From the NCBI RefSeq assembly GCF_009674565.1, contig NZ_WKJL01000002.1, positions 248,001-312,000 of the forward strand: a DNA stretch of 64,000 nt, in the 5' to 3' direction. This stretch comes from Duganella aquatilis. GTDB taxonomy: Bacteria; Pseudomonadota; Gammaproteobacteria; Burkholderiales; Burkholderiaceae_D. Both the position numbers and the translations under genes were made by a program. Each line of letters starts with the position of its first letter. The first letter of the stretch is position 1. Of the stretch, positions 16,278-25,544 are shown piece by piece. The notes under the pieces were generated by a model, which searched no databases, had not been told where the DNA came from, and worked only from the letters and a program-made list of their open reading frames with translations.

Positions 16278-17102
16278 TTAGCCGGCGGCACCCAGCTCGT
16301 CGCCGAGTTCCTTGCCGCGTGCGGCGGCGGCTTTCATGGCGGTGACGATGGCGGCCTTGACGTCGCTGCTTTGCATGCTGGTCAGCGCGGCGTAGGTGGT
16401 GCCGCCTTTCGAGGTGACGCGTTCGCGCAGCAGCGCTACCGGTTCGCTCGACTGTTGCGCCAGCTGGGCCGCGCCGGTGAAGGTGGCCAGGGCCAGCTGC
16501 TTGCCCTGCTCCGCGCTCAGGCCCATTTCTTCGGCAGCCTGCTGCATCGCTTCGATGAAGTAGAACACATAGGCCGGGCCGCTGCCGGAGACCGCCGTCA
16601 CCGCGTCGATCTTGCTTTCGTCATCCAGCCACACGGTCGGGCCGACGGCGCGCAGGATGTCGTCGGCGGCCTTGGTCTGTTCGGCGCTGACGCCGGCCAT
16701 CGCCACCATGCCGGTGATGCCCATGCCGATCAGCGCCGGCGTGTTCGGCATGCAGCGCACGATGGCGCCGTAGCCGCCCAGCCAGCGCGACAGGTCGGCG
16801 CCGCGGATGCCGGCCGCGATCGAGACGATCAGCGGCTGTTTCGCCTTGTCGAGGAACGGCAGCACCTGCGCCGCCACCTCGCGCATGCTTTGCGGCTTGA
16901 CCGCCAGCACGATGACGTCCGCCGCGCCAAGCGCCGCATCGGCCGCCGCCGAGGTGGTCACGCCGTACTGCTTGTGCAGCCGCGCCAGCGCCTCCGCGTT
17001 CGGGTCGGCCACGTGGATGTTGGCGCCGTCGGTCAGTTTGTTGGCCAGTCCCGCGATCAGGGCCGCCGCCATATTGCCGCCGCCGATAAATGCTATCTTC
17101 AT
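16278..17102 (-). CDS. proC: Pyrroline-5-carboxylate reductase
   Basis: This NAD(P)H-dependent enzyme makes the last step of proline synthesis. The 274-residue protein starts with the Rossmann motif IAFIGGGNMAAALI and has the C-terminal dimer region with VSGSGPAYVFYFIEAM and TSKGGTTYAAL. Its start lies 3 bp downstream of the yggS stop, the common yggS-proC pair. Confidence 0.97.
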   Translation of the reverse strand: MKIAFIGGGNMAAALIAGLANKLTDGANIHVADPNAEALARLHKQYGVTTSAAADAALGAADVIVLAVKPQSMREVAAQVLPFLDKAKQPLIVSIAAGIRGADLSRWLGGYGAIVRCMPNTPALIGMGITGMVAMAGVSAEQTKAADDILRAVGPTVWLDDESKIDAVTAVSGSGPAYVFYFIEAMQQAAEEMGLSAEQGKQLALATFTGAAQLAQQSSEPVALLRERVTSKGGTTYAALTSMQSSDVKAAIVTAMKAAAARGKELGDELGAAG

Positions 17103-17105
17103 GTC

Positions 17106-17816
17106 TCAAGCCTTGTCATAGTTGCGCGCGCCGAAAATGGCGCTGCCGACGCGCACGATGGTGGCGCCCTCGACGATTGCCGCCCGCATGTCGGCCGACA
17201 TGCCCATCGACAGCGTATCGAGCGCCAGCCCGTCCGCGCGCAGTTGTTCATATAAAGTCCGCAGCTGCGCGAAGGCCGCGCGCTGCTGGTCGAAATCGTC
17301 GGCCGGCTCGGGGATCGCCATCAGGCCGCGCAGGGTCAGGTTGGGCAGCGCGGCGACCTTGTGGGCCAGCGCCGCCAGTTCCTCCGGGGCGACGCCGCTC
17401 TTGCTGGCTTCGCCGCTGATGTTCACTTGCAGGCAGATCTGCAACGGCGCCATCCCGGACGGCCGCTGTTCGGACAGCCGCTGCGCGATCTTTTCGCGCT
17501 CGACCGTGTGCACCCAGGCGAAGTGCTCGGCGATGGGGCGCGTCTTGTTGCTCTGGATCGGGCCGATGAAATGCCATTCCAGCGCCGGCGCCCCGGCCTC
17601 CTGCACGGCGCGGATCTTGTCCAGGCCCTCCTGCAGATAGTTCTCGCCAAACGCGCGCTGGCCGGCCGCCACCGCCTCCAGCACCGCCTCCGGACCGAAG
17701 GTCTTGGACACGGCCAGCAGCTGCACCGCCGTCGCCGGCCTGCCTGATTCTTGAGCAGCGGCAACAATTGTGGTGGTGATGGCTTGCAAGTTCTGGCGGA
17801 TCGGGGACATAATCAT
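17106..17816 (-). CDS. yggS: PLP homeostasis protein YggS (PLPBP)
   Basis: This cytoplasmic pyridoxal-phosphate-binding protein buffers free PLP and affects amino-acid balance. The 236-residue single-barrel protein has the PLP lysine at K38 (AVSKTFG) and motifs FGENYLQE, WHFIGPIQSNK and SMGMSADM. A start two codons later (MSPIRQN) is equally possible. It pairs with proC on the same strand and is divergent from pilT, a gene order widespread in proteobacteria. Confidence 0.95.
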   Translation of the reverse strand: MIMSPIRQNLQAITTTIVAAAQESGRPATAVQLLAVSKTFGPEAVLEAVAAGQRAFGENYLQEGLDKIRAVQEAGAPALEWHFIGPIQSNKTRPIAEHFAWVHTVEREKIAQRLSEQRPSGMAPLQICLQVNISGEASKSGVAPEELAALAHKVAALPNLTLRGLMAIPEPADDFDQQRAAFAQLRTLYEQLRADGLALDTLSMGMSADMRAAIVEGATIVRVGSAIFGARNYDKA

Positions 17817-17869
17817 CGAGTAAAAAGCGTTAAATTGGCCACATCAACGTCTGGGCACAGGGATTATAA

Positions 17870-18913
17870 ATGGACATCTCCGAACTTCTCGCATTCTCCG
17901 TCAAGAACAAGGCGTCGGATTTGCACCTGTCGGCCGGGCTGCCACCGATGATACGGGTGCACGGCGACGTGCGCCGCATCAACCTGCCGCCGCTGGAGCA
18001 CAAGGATGTGCACGGCATGATTTATGACATCATGAACGACGGCCAGCGCAAGGCGTATGAAGAGATGCTGGAAGTCGACTTCTCGTTCGCGATTCCCGGC
18101 CTGGCGCGCTTCCGCGTCAACGCCTACAACCAGGAGCGCGGCGCCTCGGCGGTGCTGCGGACGATTCCGTCCAAGATCCTGAGCCTGGAAGAACTGAACG
18201 CGCCGAAGATTTTCGCCGAGTTCGCGCTGAAGCCGCGCGGCCTGGTGCTGGTGACCGGCCCGACCGGCTCCGGCAAGTCGACCACGCTGGCGGCCATGGT
18301 CAACCACCTCAACGAAAACGAGTACGGCCACATCCTGACGATCGAAGACCCGATCGAGTTCGTCCACGAATCGAAAAAATGCCTGATCAACCAGCGCGAA
18401 GTGGGGCCGCACACGCTGTCGTTCAACAACGCGCTGCGCTCGGCCCTGCGCGAAGATCCGGACTGCATCCTGGTCGGCGAGCTGCGCGACCTGGAAACCA
18501 TCCGCCTGGCCCTGTCGGCGGCGGAGACCGGCCACCTGGTGTTCGGCACGCTGCACACCTCGTCGGCGGCCAAGACCATCGACCGTATCGTCGACGTGTT
18601 CCCGGCCGATGAAAAGGAAATGGTGCGCGCCATGCTGTCGGAGTCGCTGCAGGCGGTGATTTCGCAGACGCTGCTGAAAACCAAGGACGGCGCCGGCCGC
18701 GTGGCCGCGCACGAAATCATGGTGGCGACGCCGGCCATCCGCAACCTGATCCGCGAGGCCAAAGTGGCGCAGATGTATTCGGCGATCCAGACCGGCAGCG
18801 GCGTCGGCATGCAGACGCTGGACCAGAACCTCACCGACCTGGTCCGCCGCAACATCATCAGCGCCGCCGCCGCCCGCAACGCCGCCAAGTCGCCCGACAA
18901 TTTCCCCGGTTAA
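17870..18913 (+). CDS. pilT: Type IV pilus retraction ATPase PilT
   Basis: This hexameric ATPase depolymerises type IV pili for twitching motility and DNA uptake. The 347-residue protein starts MDISELLAFSVKNKASDLHL and has Walker A GPTGSGKST at 130-138, the Asp box ILTIEDPIEFVH, Walker B ILVGELRD at 200-207 and the His box FGTLHTSSAAKTIDRI. The C-terminus lacks the acidic tail of the paralogue at 11236-12417. An 88-bp palindrome begins four bases after the stop and separates it from pilU. Confidence 0.97.
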   Translation: MDISELLAFSVKNKASDLHLSAGLPPMIRVHGDVRRINLPPLEHKDVHGMIYDIMNDGQRKAYEEMLEVDFSFAIPGLARFRVNAYNQERGASAVLRTIPSKILSLEELNAPKIFAEFALKPRGLVLVTGPTGSGKSTTLAAMVNHLNENEYGHILTIEDPIEFVHESKKCLINQREVGPHTLSFNNALRSALREDPDCILVGELRDLETIRLALSAAETGHLVFGTLHTSSAAKTIDRIVDVFPADEKEMVRAMLSESLQAVISQTLLKTKDGAGRVAAHEIMVATPAIRNLIREAKVAQMYSAIQTGSGVGMQTLDQNLTDLVRRNIISAAAARNAAKSPDNFPG

Positions 18914-18916
18914 ACT

Positions 18917-19004
18917 CCGGGGTCAGGCCCTTCATTTCTACACGGTCTCTGCTGTAGCCGTGGCTACAGCAGAGACCGTGTAGAAATGAAGGACCTGACC
19001 CCGT
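18917..19004. repeat. 88-bp palindrome, copy 2 of the shared hairpin design
   Basis: CCGGGGTCAG (18917-18926) and CTGACCCCGT (18995-19004) form the ends; GTAGC-CGTG-GCTAC (18954-18967) is the centre. The 27-base arms (18927-18953 and 18968-18994) pair except at 18928/18993, and the outermost pair 18917/19004 is also mismatched. End, arm and centre lengths equal those of the copy at 6176-6263, but the arm sequence is different. It lies between co-directed pilT and pilU, where a hairpin could lower pilU transcription or stabilise pilT mRNA. Confidence 0.93.
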
Positions 19005-19018
19005 CTTGAAAGAAGATT

Positions 19019-20155
19019 ATGGAACGCGATCAGGCCTCAAAATTCATGTTCGACTTGCTGCGCCTGATGCTGGCCAAGAAAGGCTCGGACCTGTTCATCA
19101 CCGCCGGCTTTCCGCCGGCCGTCAAGATCGACGGCAAGATGACGCCGGTGTCGGCGCAGGCGCTGACCGCCGCCCACACGCTTGATCTGGCCCGTTCCAT
19201 CATGAACGACAAGCAGGCCGCCGGCTTCGAGCTGACCAAGGAAGCCAACTTCGCCATCAGCCCCGGCGACATCGGCCGCTTCCGCGTCTCCGCCTTCGTG
19301 CAGATGGGCGCGGTCGGCATGGTGCTGCGGACCATCAACTCCGACATCCCCAAGCTGGAAGAACTCGGCCTGCCGGAGGTGCTGAAGGACGTGGTAATGT
19401 CCAAGCGCGGCCTGGTGATCATGGTCGGCGCCACCGGCTCCGGCAAGTCGACCACGCTGGCCGCCATGGTCGGCTACCGCAACGAGAACAGCTACGGCCA
19501 CATCATCACCATCGAAGACCCGGTCGAATTCGTCCACCCGCACAAGAACTGCATCGTCACCCAGCGCGAAGTCGGCGTCGACACCGACGACTGGGCGGTG
19601 GCGCTGAAGAACACGCTGCGCCAGGCGCCGGACGTGATCCAGATCGGCGAGATCCGCGACCGCGAGACCATGGACCACGCCATCGCCTTCGCCGAAACCG
19701 GCCACCTGTGCCTGGCCACCCTGCACGCCAACAGCGCCAACCAGGCGCTCGACCGCATCATCAACTTCTTCCCCGAGGAACGCCGCCAGCAGCTGCTGAT
19801 GGACCTGTCGCTGAACCTGAAGGGCATGATTTCGCAGCGCCTGATTCCACGCAAGGAATCCAAGGGCCGCGCGGTGGCCATCGAGATCATGCTGAACTCG
19901 CCGCTGATCTCGGACCTTATCTTCAAGGGCCAGGTGCACGAGATCAAGGAGTTGATGAAGAAGTCGCGCGAGCTGGGCATGCAAACCTTCGACCAGTCGC
20001 TGTTCGACCTGCACGAGGCCGACCTGATCACCTACGAGGACGCGCTGCGCAACGCCGACTCCGTCAACGACCTGCGCCTGACCATCAAGCTGGAAGGCAA
20101 GGCCGCGAAAAACCGCGACCTGTCGGCCGGCACCGAACATTTGGGAATCATCTAA
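19019..20155 (+). CDS. pilU: PilT-dependent retraction ATPase PilU
   Basis: The 378-residue PilT paralogue works with PilT in pilus retraction. Walker A GATGSGKST is at 137-145, with Asp box HIITIEDPVEFVH, Walker B IQIGEIRD and His box LATLHANSANQALDRI. It follows pilT by 105 bp, nearly all of which is the palindrome. Its stop shares one base with the gpx start (TAATG). Confidence 0.96.
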   Translation: MERDQASKFMFDLLRLMLAKKGSDLFITAGFPPAVKIDGKMTPVSAQALTAAHTLDLARSIMNDKQAAGFELTKEANFAISPGDIGRFRVSAFVQMGAVGMVLRTINSDIPKLEELGLPEVLKDVVMSKRGLVIMVGATGSGKSTTLAAMVGYRNENSYGHIITIEDPVEFVHPHKNCIVTQREVGVDTDDWAVALKNTLRQAPDVIQIGEIRDRETMDHAIAFAETGHLCLATLHANSANQALDRIINFFPEERRQQLLMDLSLNLKGMISQRLIPRKESKGRAVAIEIMLNSPLISDLIFKGQVHEIKELMKKSRELGMQTFDQSLFDLHEADLITYEDALRNADSVNDLRLTIKLEGKAAKNRDLSAGTEHLGII

Positions 20156-20640
20156 TGAGCACGATCTTCGACATCAGCGCCGACAGCCTGTCCGGCCAGC
20201 CGGTCAACCTCGGCCAGTACAAGGGCAAGGTGCTCCTGATCGTCAACACCGCCAGCAAGTGCGGCTTCACGCCGCAGTACAAGGGACTGGAAGCGGTGTA
20301 CCAGCAGTTCAAGGACAAGGGCGTGGAAGTGCTGGGCTTCCCATGCAACCAGTTCGGCGCCCAGGAGCCGGGCCAGGCCGAGGAAATCGGCGCCTTCTGC
20401 GAAAAGAACTACGGCGTCACCTTCCCGCTGTTCGCCAAGATCGACGTCAACGGCGACCATGCCCACCCGCTGTTCCAGAAGCTGAAGAAGGACGCGCCGG
20501 GCATCCTCGGCACCCAGGCCATCAAGTGGAACTTCACGAAATTTCTGATCCGCAAGGACGGCACCGTCTACAACCGCTACGCCCCCGCCACCAAGCCGGA
20601 AGAATTGATTGCCGACATCGAAAAACTGCTGGCTGAGTGA
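20155..20640 (+). CDS. Glutathione peroxidase family protein (Cys type)
   Basis: This 161-residue thioredoxin-fold peroxidase has the active-site segment NTASKCGFTPQY (peroxidatic Cys near residue 38), the second motif FPCNQFGAQEPG with a likely resolving Cys, and WNFTKFLI with the conserved Trp and Asn. Bacterial members often use thioredoxin rather than glutathione. The ATG overlaps the pilU stop by one base, so the two are translationally coupled despite unrelated jobs. Confidence 0.95.
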   Translation: MSTIFDISADSLSGQPVNLGQYKGKVLLIVNTASKCGFTPQYKGLEAVYQQFKDKGVEVLGFPCNQFGAQEPGQAEEIGAFCEKNYGVTFPLFAKIDVNGDHAHPLFQKLKKDAPGILGTQAIKWNFTKFLIRKDGTVYNRYAPATKPEELIADIEKLLAE

Positions 20641-20736
20641 TTCCGACAACACAATGACGAAAACGATTTCCAAAACAAGCGCAAGGCTTAACTTTTTGGT
20701 AATATTGAATTTCGTTTCCTGCCGAATCAGTCGCCT

Positions 20737-23277
20737 ATGTCCTTAATGGGAAAAATTCTGTCTTACTGGCTGCGGATGGGGATGTACTCCAGGCTGTTCG
20801 TCCCCATCCTGCTGATTATCGCGATGGTGGTGGGCTTGCGCTATCACCTGATGCTGGAGTCCGAAACCGCCAACGCCAACGCCCGCTATCAACGCGAGGC
20901 TGGCGAAGTGACTGCGCATTTACGCAAGACGCTGCAGCCGGCGCTGGCCATCTCGGACCGCGCCGCCCTGGATAACACGCTGTCCGGCGCCCTGCTGCTC
21001 AATGGCGACCTGAGCGCCGCGCGGCTGGACTACGCCGGCGGCCACCTGGAAGCGCTGCGCAGTCCGCAGGCGCAGCCGCAATATCCGCGCTGGTTTGTGC
21101 AATTCAGTCCGCTGGCCCGCGCCAGCCGCACGGTCATCCTTGACGGCGCCACGCTGGTGCTGGACTTTGAGCCGGTGCGCGCCATCAACGACGTGTGGCG
21201 CAGCATCTACCAGCAGGCGGTGATCTCGGCGATCAACGTCTTCGTCATCTACACGCTGCTGGGCATCATCATCCTCGCCAACAAGCGCATGCTGGCGCGC
21301 CTGGCCGACGCCACCAACCGCTTCCAGGGCGGCGACCACGATGTACGCCTGCCGGTGCAAGGCACGCTGGAAGCGCGCATGCTGGCCTCCACCTTCAACA
21401 ACATGGCGCAGCGCGTGCAGGCGCTGGTGCACAAGCTGCAGCAAAGCCAGAACAACCTGAGCGCGCAGCTGACGCGCACCCTGCTGGCGCAGAAACAGCT
21501 GCAGGTCGAGAAGGACCGCATCGAAGTAACGCTGGCCTCCATCGGCGACGCCGTCATCACCACCGACTTGCACGGCAAGATAGACACCATCAACGAAGTG
21601 GCGCAGCAGCTGACCGGCTGGCCGGAATCGCGCGCGCGCGGCATGGAGCTGCACCAGGTGTTCGTGCTGTCGAATAACTTCGGCCAGCACTCGCTGCTGA
21701 AGGCGATGAAGGCGATTTACGCCGGCGGTGAAGTGGTCAAGGTGGGCAACCAGAACCTGCGCAACCGCATGGGCCAGACCTGCACCGTGGAGTACACCGC
21801 CAACGCCATCCGCACGCCGCAGGGCGAGGTGCAGGGCTCGGTGCTGGTGTTCCGCGACGTCACCGAACGCCGCCAGCTGATGCAGCAGATTTCGTGGCAG
21901 AGCAATCACGACATCCTCACCGGCCTGCCCAACCGCACGGCGCTGGCCTTGCGCTTCGAGCAGGAGGTGGAGCGCGCGCGCGAGCATAACTACCTGCTGG
22001 CGGTATGCCTGTTCGACCTGGATCACTTCCAGCACGTGAACCAGACCATGGGTCAGGCCGTCGGCGACGAAATCCTCAAGCAGGCCGCCAGCCGCCTGCA
22101 CGACTTTGCCGGCCAGCGTCACTACGTGGCGCGCCTCGGTGGCGATGAATTCGTGCTGCTGCTGCCGGAACTGAGCGACCGCGCCGCCATCGAGTACGCG
22201 ATGAGCAAGCTGATGGCCGCGCTGGCGCGCGACTATGTCTGCGGCGGCAAGGCGGTCAGCATGTCGGCAAGCGTCGGCATCGCGGTCTACACCGGCAATG
22301 ACCTCAGCGCGGACAGCCTGCTGCGGCACGCGGACCAGGCACTGTACCAGGCCAAGATCACGGGCCGCAACCGCCACCACTTCTTCGACGCCGATCTCGA
22401 CGAACAGGTGCGCACCCACCACAACCGCCGCACCGAAGTGCGCGCGGCGGTGCGCGCCAATGAGCTGGTGCTGTACTACCAGCCGAAGCTGGACATGCGC
22501 AAGGGCCGCATCGTCGGCATGGAAGCGCTGCTGCGCTGGAACCATCCGCTGCGCGGCATCGTCGGGCCGATGGACTTCCTGCCGATCGTCGAACATACCG
22601 ACGTCATCGTCGATATCGGCGAGTGGGTGCTGCGCGAGGCGCTGCGCCAGCTGCAATCGTGGCGCGCGTTCGATACGGACTGGGTGATCAGCGTGAACAT
22701 CGCGGCGCGCCACTTCCAGCGCCACGATTTCGTCGAGCGATTGAAGACGATCCTGGCGGAGTTCCCGGAAGTGCCGCCGCACATGCTGGAACTGGAGATC
22801 CTGGAATCGTCGGCGCTGAGCGACATCAGCCACGTGCGCAGCATCATGCTGGACTGCCAGGCGCTGGGCATCAGCTTCGCGCTGGATGATTTCGGCACCG
22901 GCTACTCGTCGATGTCCTACCTGAAGCGGCTGCCGGCCGACATCCTGAAGATCGACCAGAGCTTCGTGCGCAACATGCTGGTGGACCGCGACGACCTGCA
23001 CCTGGTCAGCGCGGTGATCGGGCTGGCGCGTTCATTCGGCCTGGGTGTGATTGCCGAAGGTGTCGAAACCATCGAGCATGGAGCGATGCTGATGCGCCTC
23101 GGCTGCGATCTGGTGCAGGGCTACGGCGTGGCGCGGCCGATGCCGGCCGACGACGTGCTGTCGTGGGTGGCCAGCTTCGATACCGCCAAGGTGTGGCAGG
23201 CCGCCGCCAGCCTGCCGCCCATCATCAGCCTGCACGGCAACCCGGCCGGCGGCACCTCGCAGCTGGCGTTAATTTAA
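20737..23277 (+). CDS. HAMP-PAS-GGDEF-EAL cyclic-di-GMP signalling protein
   Basis: This 846-residue inner-membrane protein has a first membrane helix (about 18-35), a periplasmic sensor region, a second helix (about 161-181), HAMP (about 182-235), a coiled coil, PAS (about 260-378), GGDEF (intact GGDEF at 468-472) and EAL (EALLRW at 596-601; DDFGTGYSS at 717-725). The inhibitory RxxD site before GGDEF is missing (position D is His). Both catalytic motifs look intact, so it may make or degrade c-di-GMP. It lies after pilT-pilU and gpx, suggesting a surface-motility link. Confidence 0.95.
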   Translation: MSLMGKILSYWLRMGMYSRLFVPILLIIAMVVGLRYHLMLESETANANARYQREAGEVTAHLRKTLQPALAISDRAALDNTLSGALLLNGDLSAARLDYAGGHLEALRSPQAQPQYPRWFVQFSPLARASRTVILDGATLVLDFEPVRAINDVWRSIYQQAVISAINVFVIYTLLGIIILANKRMLARLADATNRFQGGDHDVRLPVQGTLEARMLASTFNNMAQRVQALVHKLQQSQNNLSAQLTRTLLAQKQLQVEKDRIEVTLASIGDAVITTDLHGKIDTINEVAQQLTGWPESRARGMELHQVFVLSNNFGQHSLLKAMKAIYAGGEVVKVGNQNLRNRMGQTCTVEYTANAIRTPQGEVQGSVLVFRDVTERRQLMQQISWQSNHDILTGLPNRTALALRFEQEVERAREHNYLLAVCLFDLDHFQHVNQTMGQAVGDEILKQAASRLHDFAGQRHYVARLGGDEFVLLLPELSDRAAIEYAMSKLMAALARDYVCGGKAVSMSASVGIAVYTGNDLSADSLLRHADQALYQAKITGRNRHHFFDADLDEQVRTHHNRRTEVRAAVRANELVLYYQPKLDMRKGRIVGMEALLRWNHPLRGIVGPMDFLPIVEHTDVIVDIGEWVLREALRQLQSWRAFDTDWVISVNIAARHFQRHDFVERLKTILAEFPEVPPHMLELEILESSALSDISHVRSIMLDCQALGISFALDDFGTGYSSMSYLKRLPADILKIDQSFVRNMLVDRDDLHLVSAVIGLARSFGLGVIAEGVETIEHGAMLMRLGCDLVQGYGVARPMPADDVLSWVASFDTAKVWQAAASLPPIISLHGNPAGGTSQLALI

Positions 23278-24498
23278 GGCGCGGTCCAGCAGTTCTATCC
23301 AGTGCATCACCGGCGTTTCGGTGCCGGATTGCAGGTGTGCGCTGCAGCCGACGTTGGCGGACACGATGGTCCGTGCGCCGGTGTTTTCCAGGTTGACCAG
23401 CTTGCGGTCGCGCAGTTGCAGCGACAGTTCCGGCTGCAGCAGCGAATAGCTGCCGGCCGAGCCGCAGCACAGGTGGCTGTCGGCGCACAGCACCACGTCG
23501 ATGCCGGCGGCGCGCAGCACGCCTTCCACCTTGCCGCGTATCTGCTGCCCGTGCTGCAGCGTGCAAGGAGGGTGATACGCCACGCGCCCTGCTCCGCCGG
23601 CCTTGACGCGCTGCGCCAGCGCGTTTTCAAATTCAGGCAGGATCTCGCTCAGGTCGCGCGTCAGCATCGCAATGCGCGCCGCCTTGGTGGCATACGCAGG
23701 ATCGTGCGCCAGCAAATGGCCATACTCCTTGACCGTCACGCCGCAGCCGGACGCCGTCATGACGATGGCCTCCACCGCTGCGCCGTCCTGCACGTACGGC
23801 CACCATGCATCGATATTGCGCCGCATATCGTCCAGCGCCGCCTCCTGGTCGTTCATATGATGCCGCAGCGCGCCGCAGCATCCGGCCCTAGCCGCGACGA
23901 TCAATTGCACGCCCAGCGCATCCAGCACGCGCGCCGTGGCGGCATTGATGTTCGGCGCCATGCCCGGTTGCGCGCAGCCCTCCAGCACCAGCATCTTGCG
24001 CGCATGCTCGCGCGCCGGCCACACACCGGCATCCTGGCGCTGCGGCACCTTGTCCTGCATCGCCGGCGACAGCAGCGGACGGAATATCTGCCCCGCCTGC
24101 AACGCCGTCTTGAAGACCGCCTTGCGCGACAAGCCTTCCACCAGTACCTTGCGCTTGACGCGCTCCGCCAACGGACGCTGCACGCGTTCCTCCACCACCT
24201 TGCGTCCGATATCGATCAGGCGCCCATACTTCACGCCGGAGGGACAGGTCGTCTCGCAGTTGCGGCAGGTAAGGCAGCGGTCCAGATGCAGCTGCGTCTT
24301 GGCCGTCACCGCCTCGCCCTCCAGCACCTGCTTGATCAGATAGATGCGCCCACGCGGCCCGTCCAGCTCATCGCCCAGCAGCTGATACGTGGGACAGGTG
24401 GCAGTACAAAAGCCGCAATGCACGCAGGCGCGCAGGATCGCTTCGGCCTCGTCGCCTTCGCGCGTGTTCTTGATGAAGTCAGCCAGATTGGTTTGCAT
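23269..24498 (-). CDS. glcF: Glycolate oxidase iron-sulfur subunit GlcF
   Basis: The 409-residue subunit carries electrons from the flavin subunits to the quinone pool. Two 4Fe-4S motifs are present: C25/C28/C31/C35 and C75/C78/C81/C85. Two CCG-type domains follow (GCCGALRHH and CCGSAGSYS). It is the last gene of glcD-glcE-glcF; its start lies three bases past the glcE stop. The 3' end overlaps the convergent GGDEF-EAL gene by nine bases. Confidence 0.96.
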   Translation of the reverse strand: MQTNLADFIKNTREGDEAEAILRACVHCGFCTATCPTYQLLGDELDGPRGRIYLIKQVLEGEAVTAKTQLHLDRCLTCRNCETTCPSGVKYGRLIDIGRKVVEERVQRPLAERVKRKVLVEGLSRKAVFKTALQAGQIFRPLLSPAMQDKVPQRQDAGVWPAREHARKMLVLEGCAQPGMAPNINAATARVLDALGVQLIVAARAGCCGALRHHMNDQEAALDDMRRNIDAWWPYVQDGAAVEAIVMTASGCGVTVKEYGHLLAHDPAYATKAARIAMLTRDLSEILPEFENALAQRVKAGGAGRVAYHPPCTLQHGQQIRGKVEGVLRAAGIDVVLCADSHLCCGSAGSYSLLQPELSLQLRDRKLVNLENTGARTIVSANVGCSAHLQSGTETPVMHWIELLDRALN

Positions 24499-24501
24499 AG
24501 T

Positions 24502-25542
24502 TCAGTACATGCGCCCAGGGTTGAAGATGCCGGCAGGATCAAAGGACTGCTTCAGGCGCTCATGGATTTTCGCCACCGCCGGCGCCAGCGGATGGAACAC
24601 GCCAACGCTCTTGTCCGCGCCACGGAACAGCGTCGCATGTCCGCCCGACGCGGCGACGGTGCGGCGTATGCTGTCCGCATCGGCCGCACCATCGACCTTG
24701 AGCCAGCGTTGCGCACCACCCCACTCGATCAGCTGTTCTCCACGCAGGATGATCGCGCTGGCGTGCGACGGCACCGACATGCGCCACAACGTGCCGCCGC
24801 TGAAGTAAGCGTGCGTTTGATCGCGCAGCGCGGCCCAGTAAGCGTCGGCGCCATCCAGCGCCTGCCCGCCCAGCTTGCGCTGCGCCGCCTCCACCGCCGC
24901 ATCCGCGCCGGACAGGCGCAGCGTCAGCACATCCTGATGCCAGCAGCTGGCCGATATCGGCAAGGGCTGCCCGGCCCATTCGTTCAGGCGCGAGAGCACA
25001 TCGATCTCGTTCACCTCGAAGCTCAGGCTGGCCTCGCGCAGCGGCACCGGCAGCACCTTCAGCGACACTTCCAGTATCAGACCCAATGTGCCCAGCGAAC
25101 CGGCCAGCAGGCGCGAGACGTCGTAGCCGGCGACGTTCTTCATCACCTGTCCGCCGAAGCGCAGCACCTCGCCGCGACCATCCATCAGCACCACGCCCAG
25201 CACGAAATCGCGCGCCGCGCCGGCGCTGGCCCGGCGCGGCCCTGACAAGGCGCTGGCCACCACGCCGCCGATGGTCGATTCGGGGCCGAAGCGCGGCGGC
25301 TCGAACGCCAGCATCTGATTGTGTTGCGCCAGCAGCGCTTCAATCTCCGCCAGCGGCGTGCCGCAACGGGCGGTAATCACCAGTTCCGTCGGTTCATAGG
25401 AAATAATGCCGCTGTTGACGCGCGTATCCAGCACCTCGCCCGTCAGCGCCTGGCCGTACCAGTCCTTGGTGCCGCCGCCACGCAGGCGCAGTGGCGCTTG
25501 CGCGTTGCGGATGCGGGCGGCGAAATCGTCATAGACAGTCAT
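24502..25542 (-). CDS. glcE: Glycolate oxidase FAD-binding subunit GlcE
   Basis: The 346-residue protein has the PCMH-type FAD fold (LRLRGGGTKDWYG near the N-terminus, ESTIGGVVASALSGPRRASAG, and GGQVMKNVAGYDVSRLLAGSLG). It pairs with GlcD and GlcF in glycolate dehydrogenase. The ATG giving MTVYDDFAAR is used; a longer reading into glcD is out of family. It begins two bases after the glcD stop. Confidence 0.95.
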   Translation of the reverse strand: MTVYDDFAARIRNAQAPLRLRGGGTKDWYGQALTGEVLDTRVNSGIISYEPTELVITARCGTPLAEIEALLAQHNQMLAFEPPRFGPESTIGGVVASALSGPRRASAGAARDFVLGVVLMDGRGEVLRFGGQVMKNVAGYDVSRLLAGSLGTLGLILEVSLKVLPVPLREASLSFEVNEIDVLSRLNEWAGQPLPISASCWHQDVLTLRLSGADAAVEAAQRKLGGQALDGADAYWAALRDQTHAYFSGGTLWRMSVPSHASAIILRGEQLIEWGGAQRWLKVDGAADADSIRRTVAASGGHATLFRGADKSVGVFHPLAPAVAKIHERLKQSFDPAGIFNPGRMY

Positions 25543-25544
25543 GG

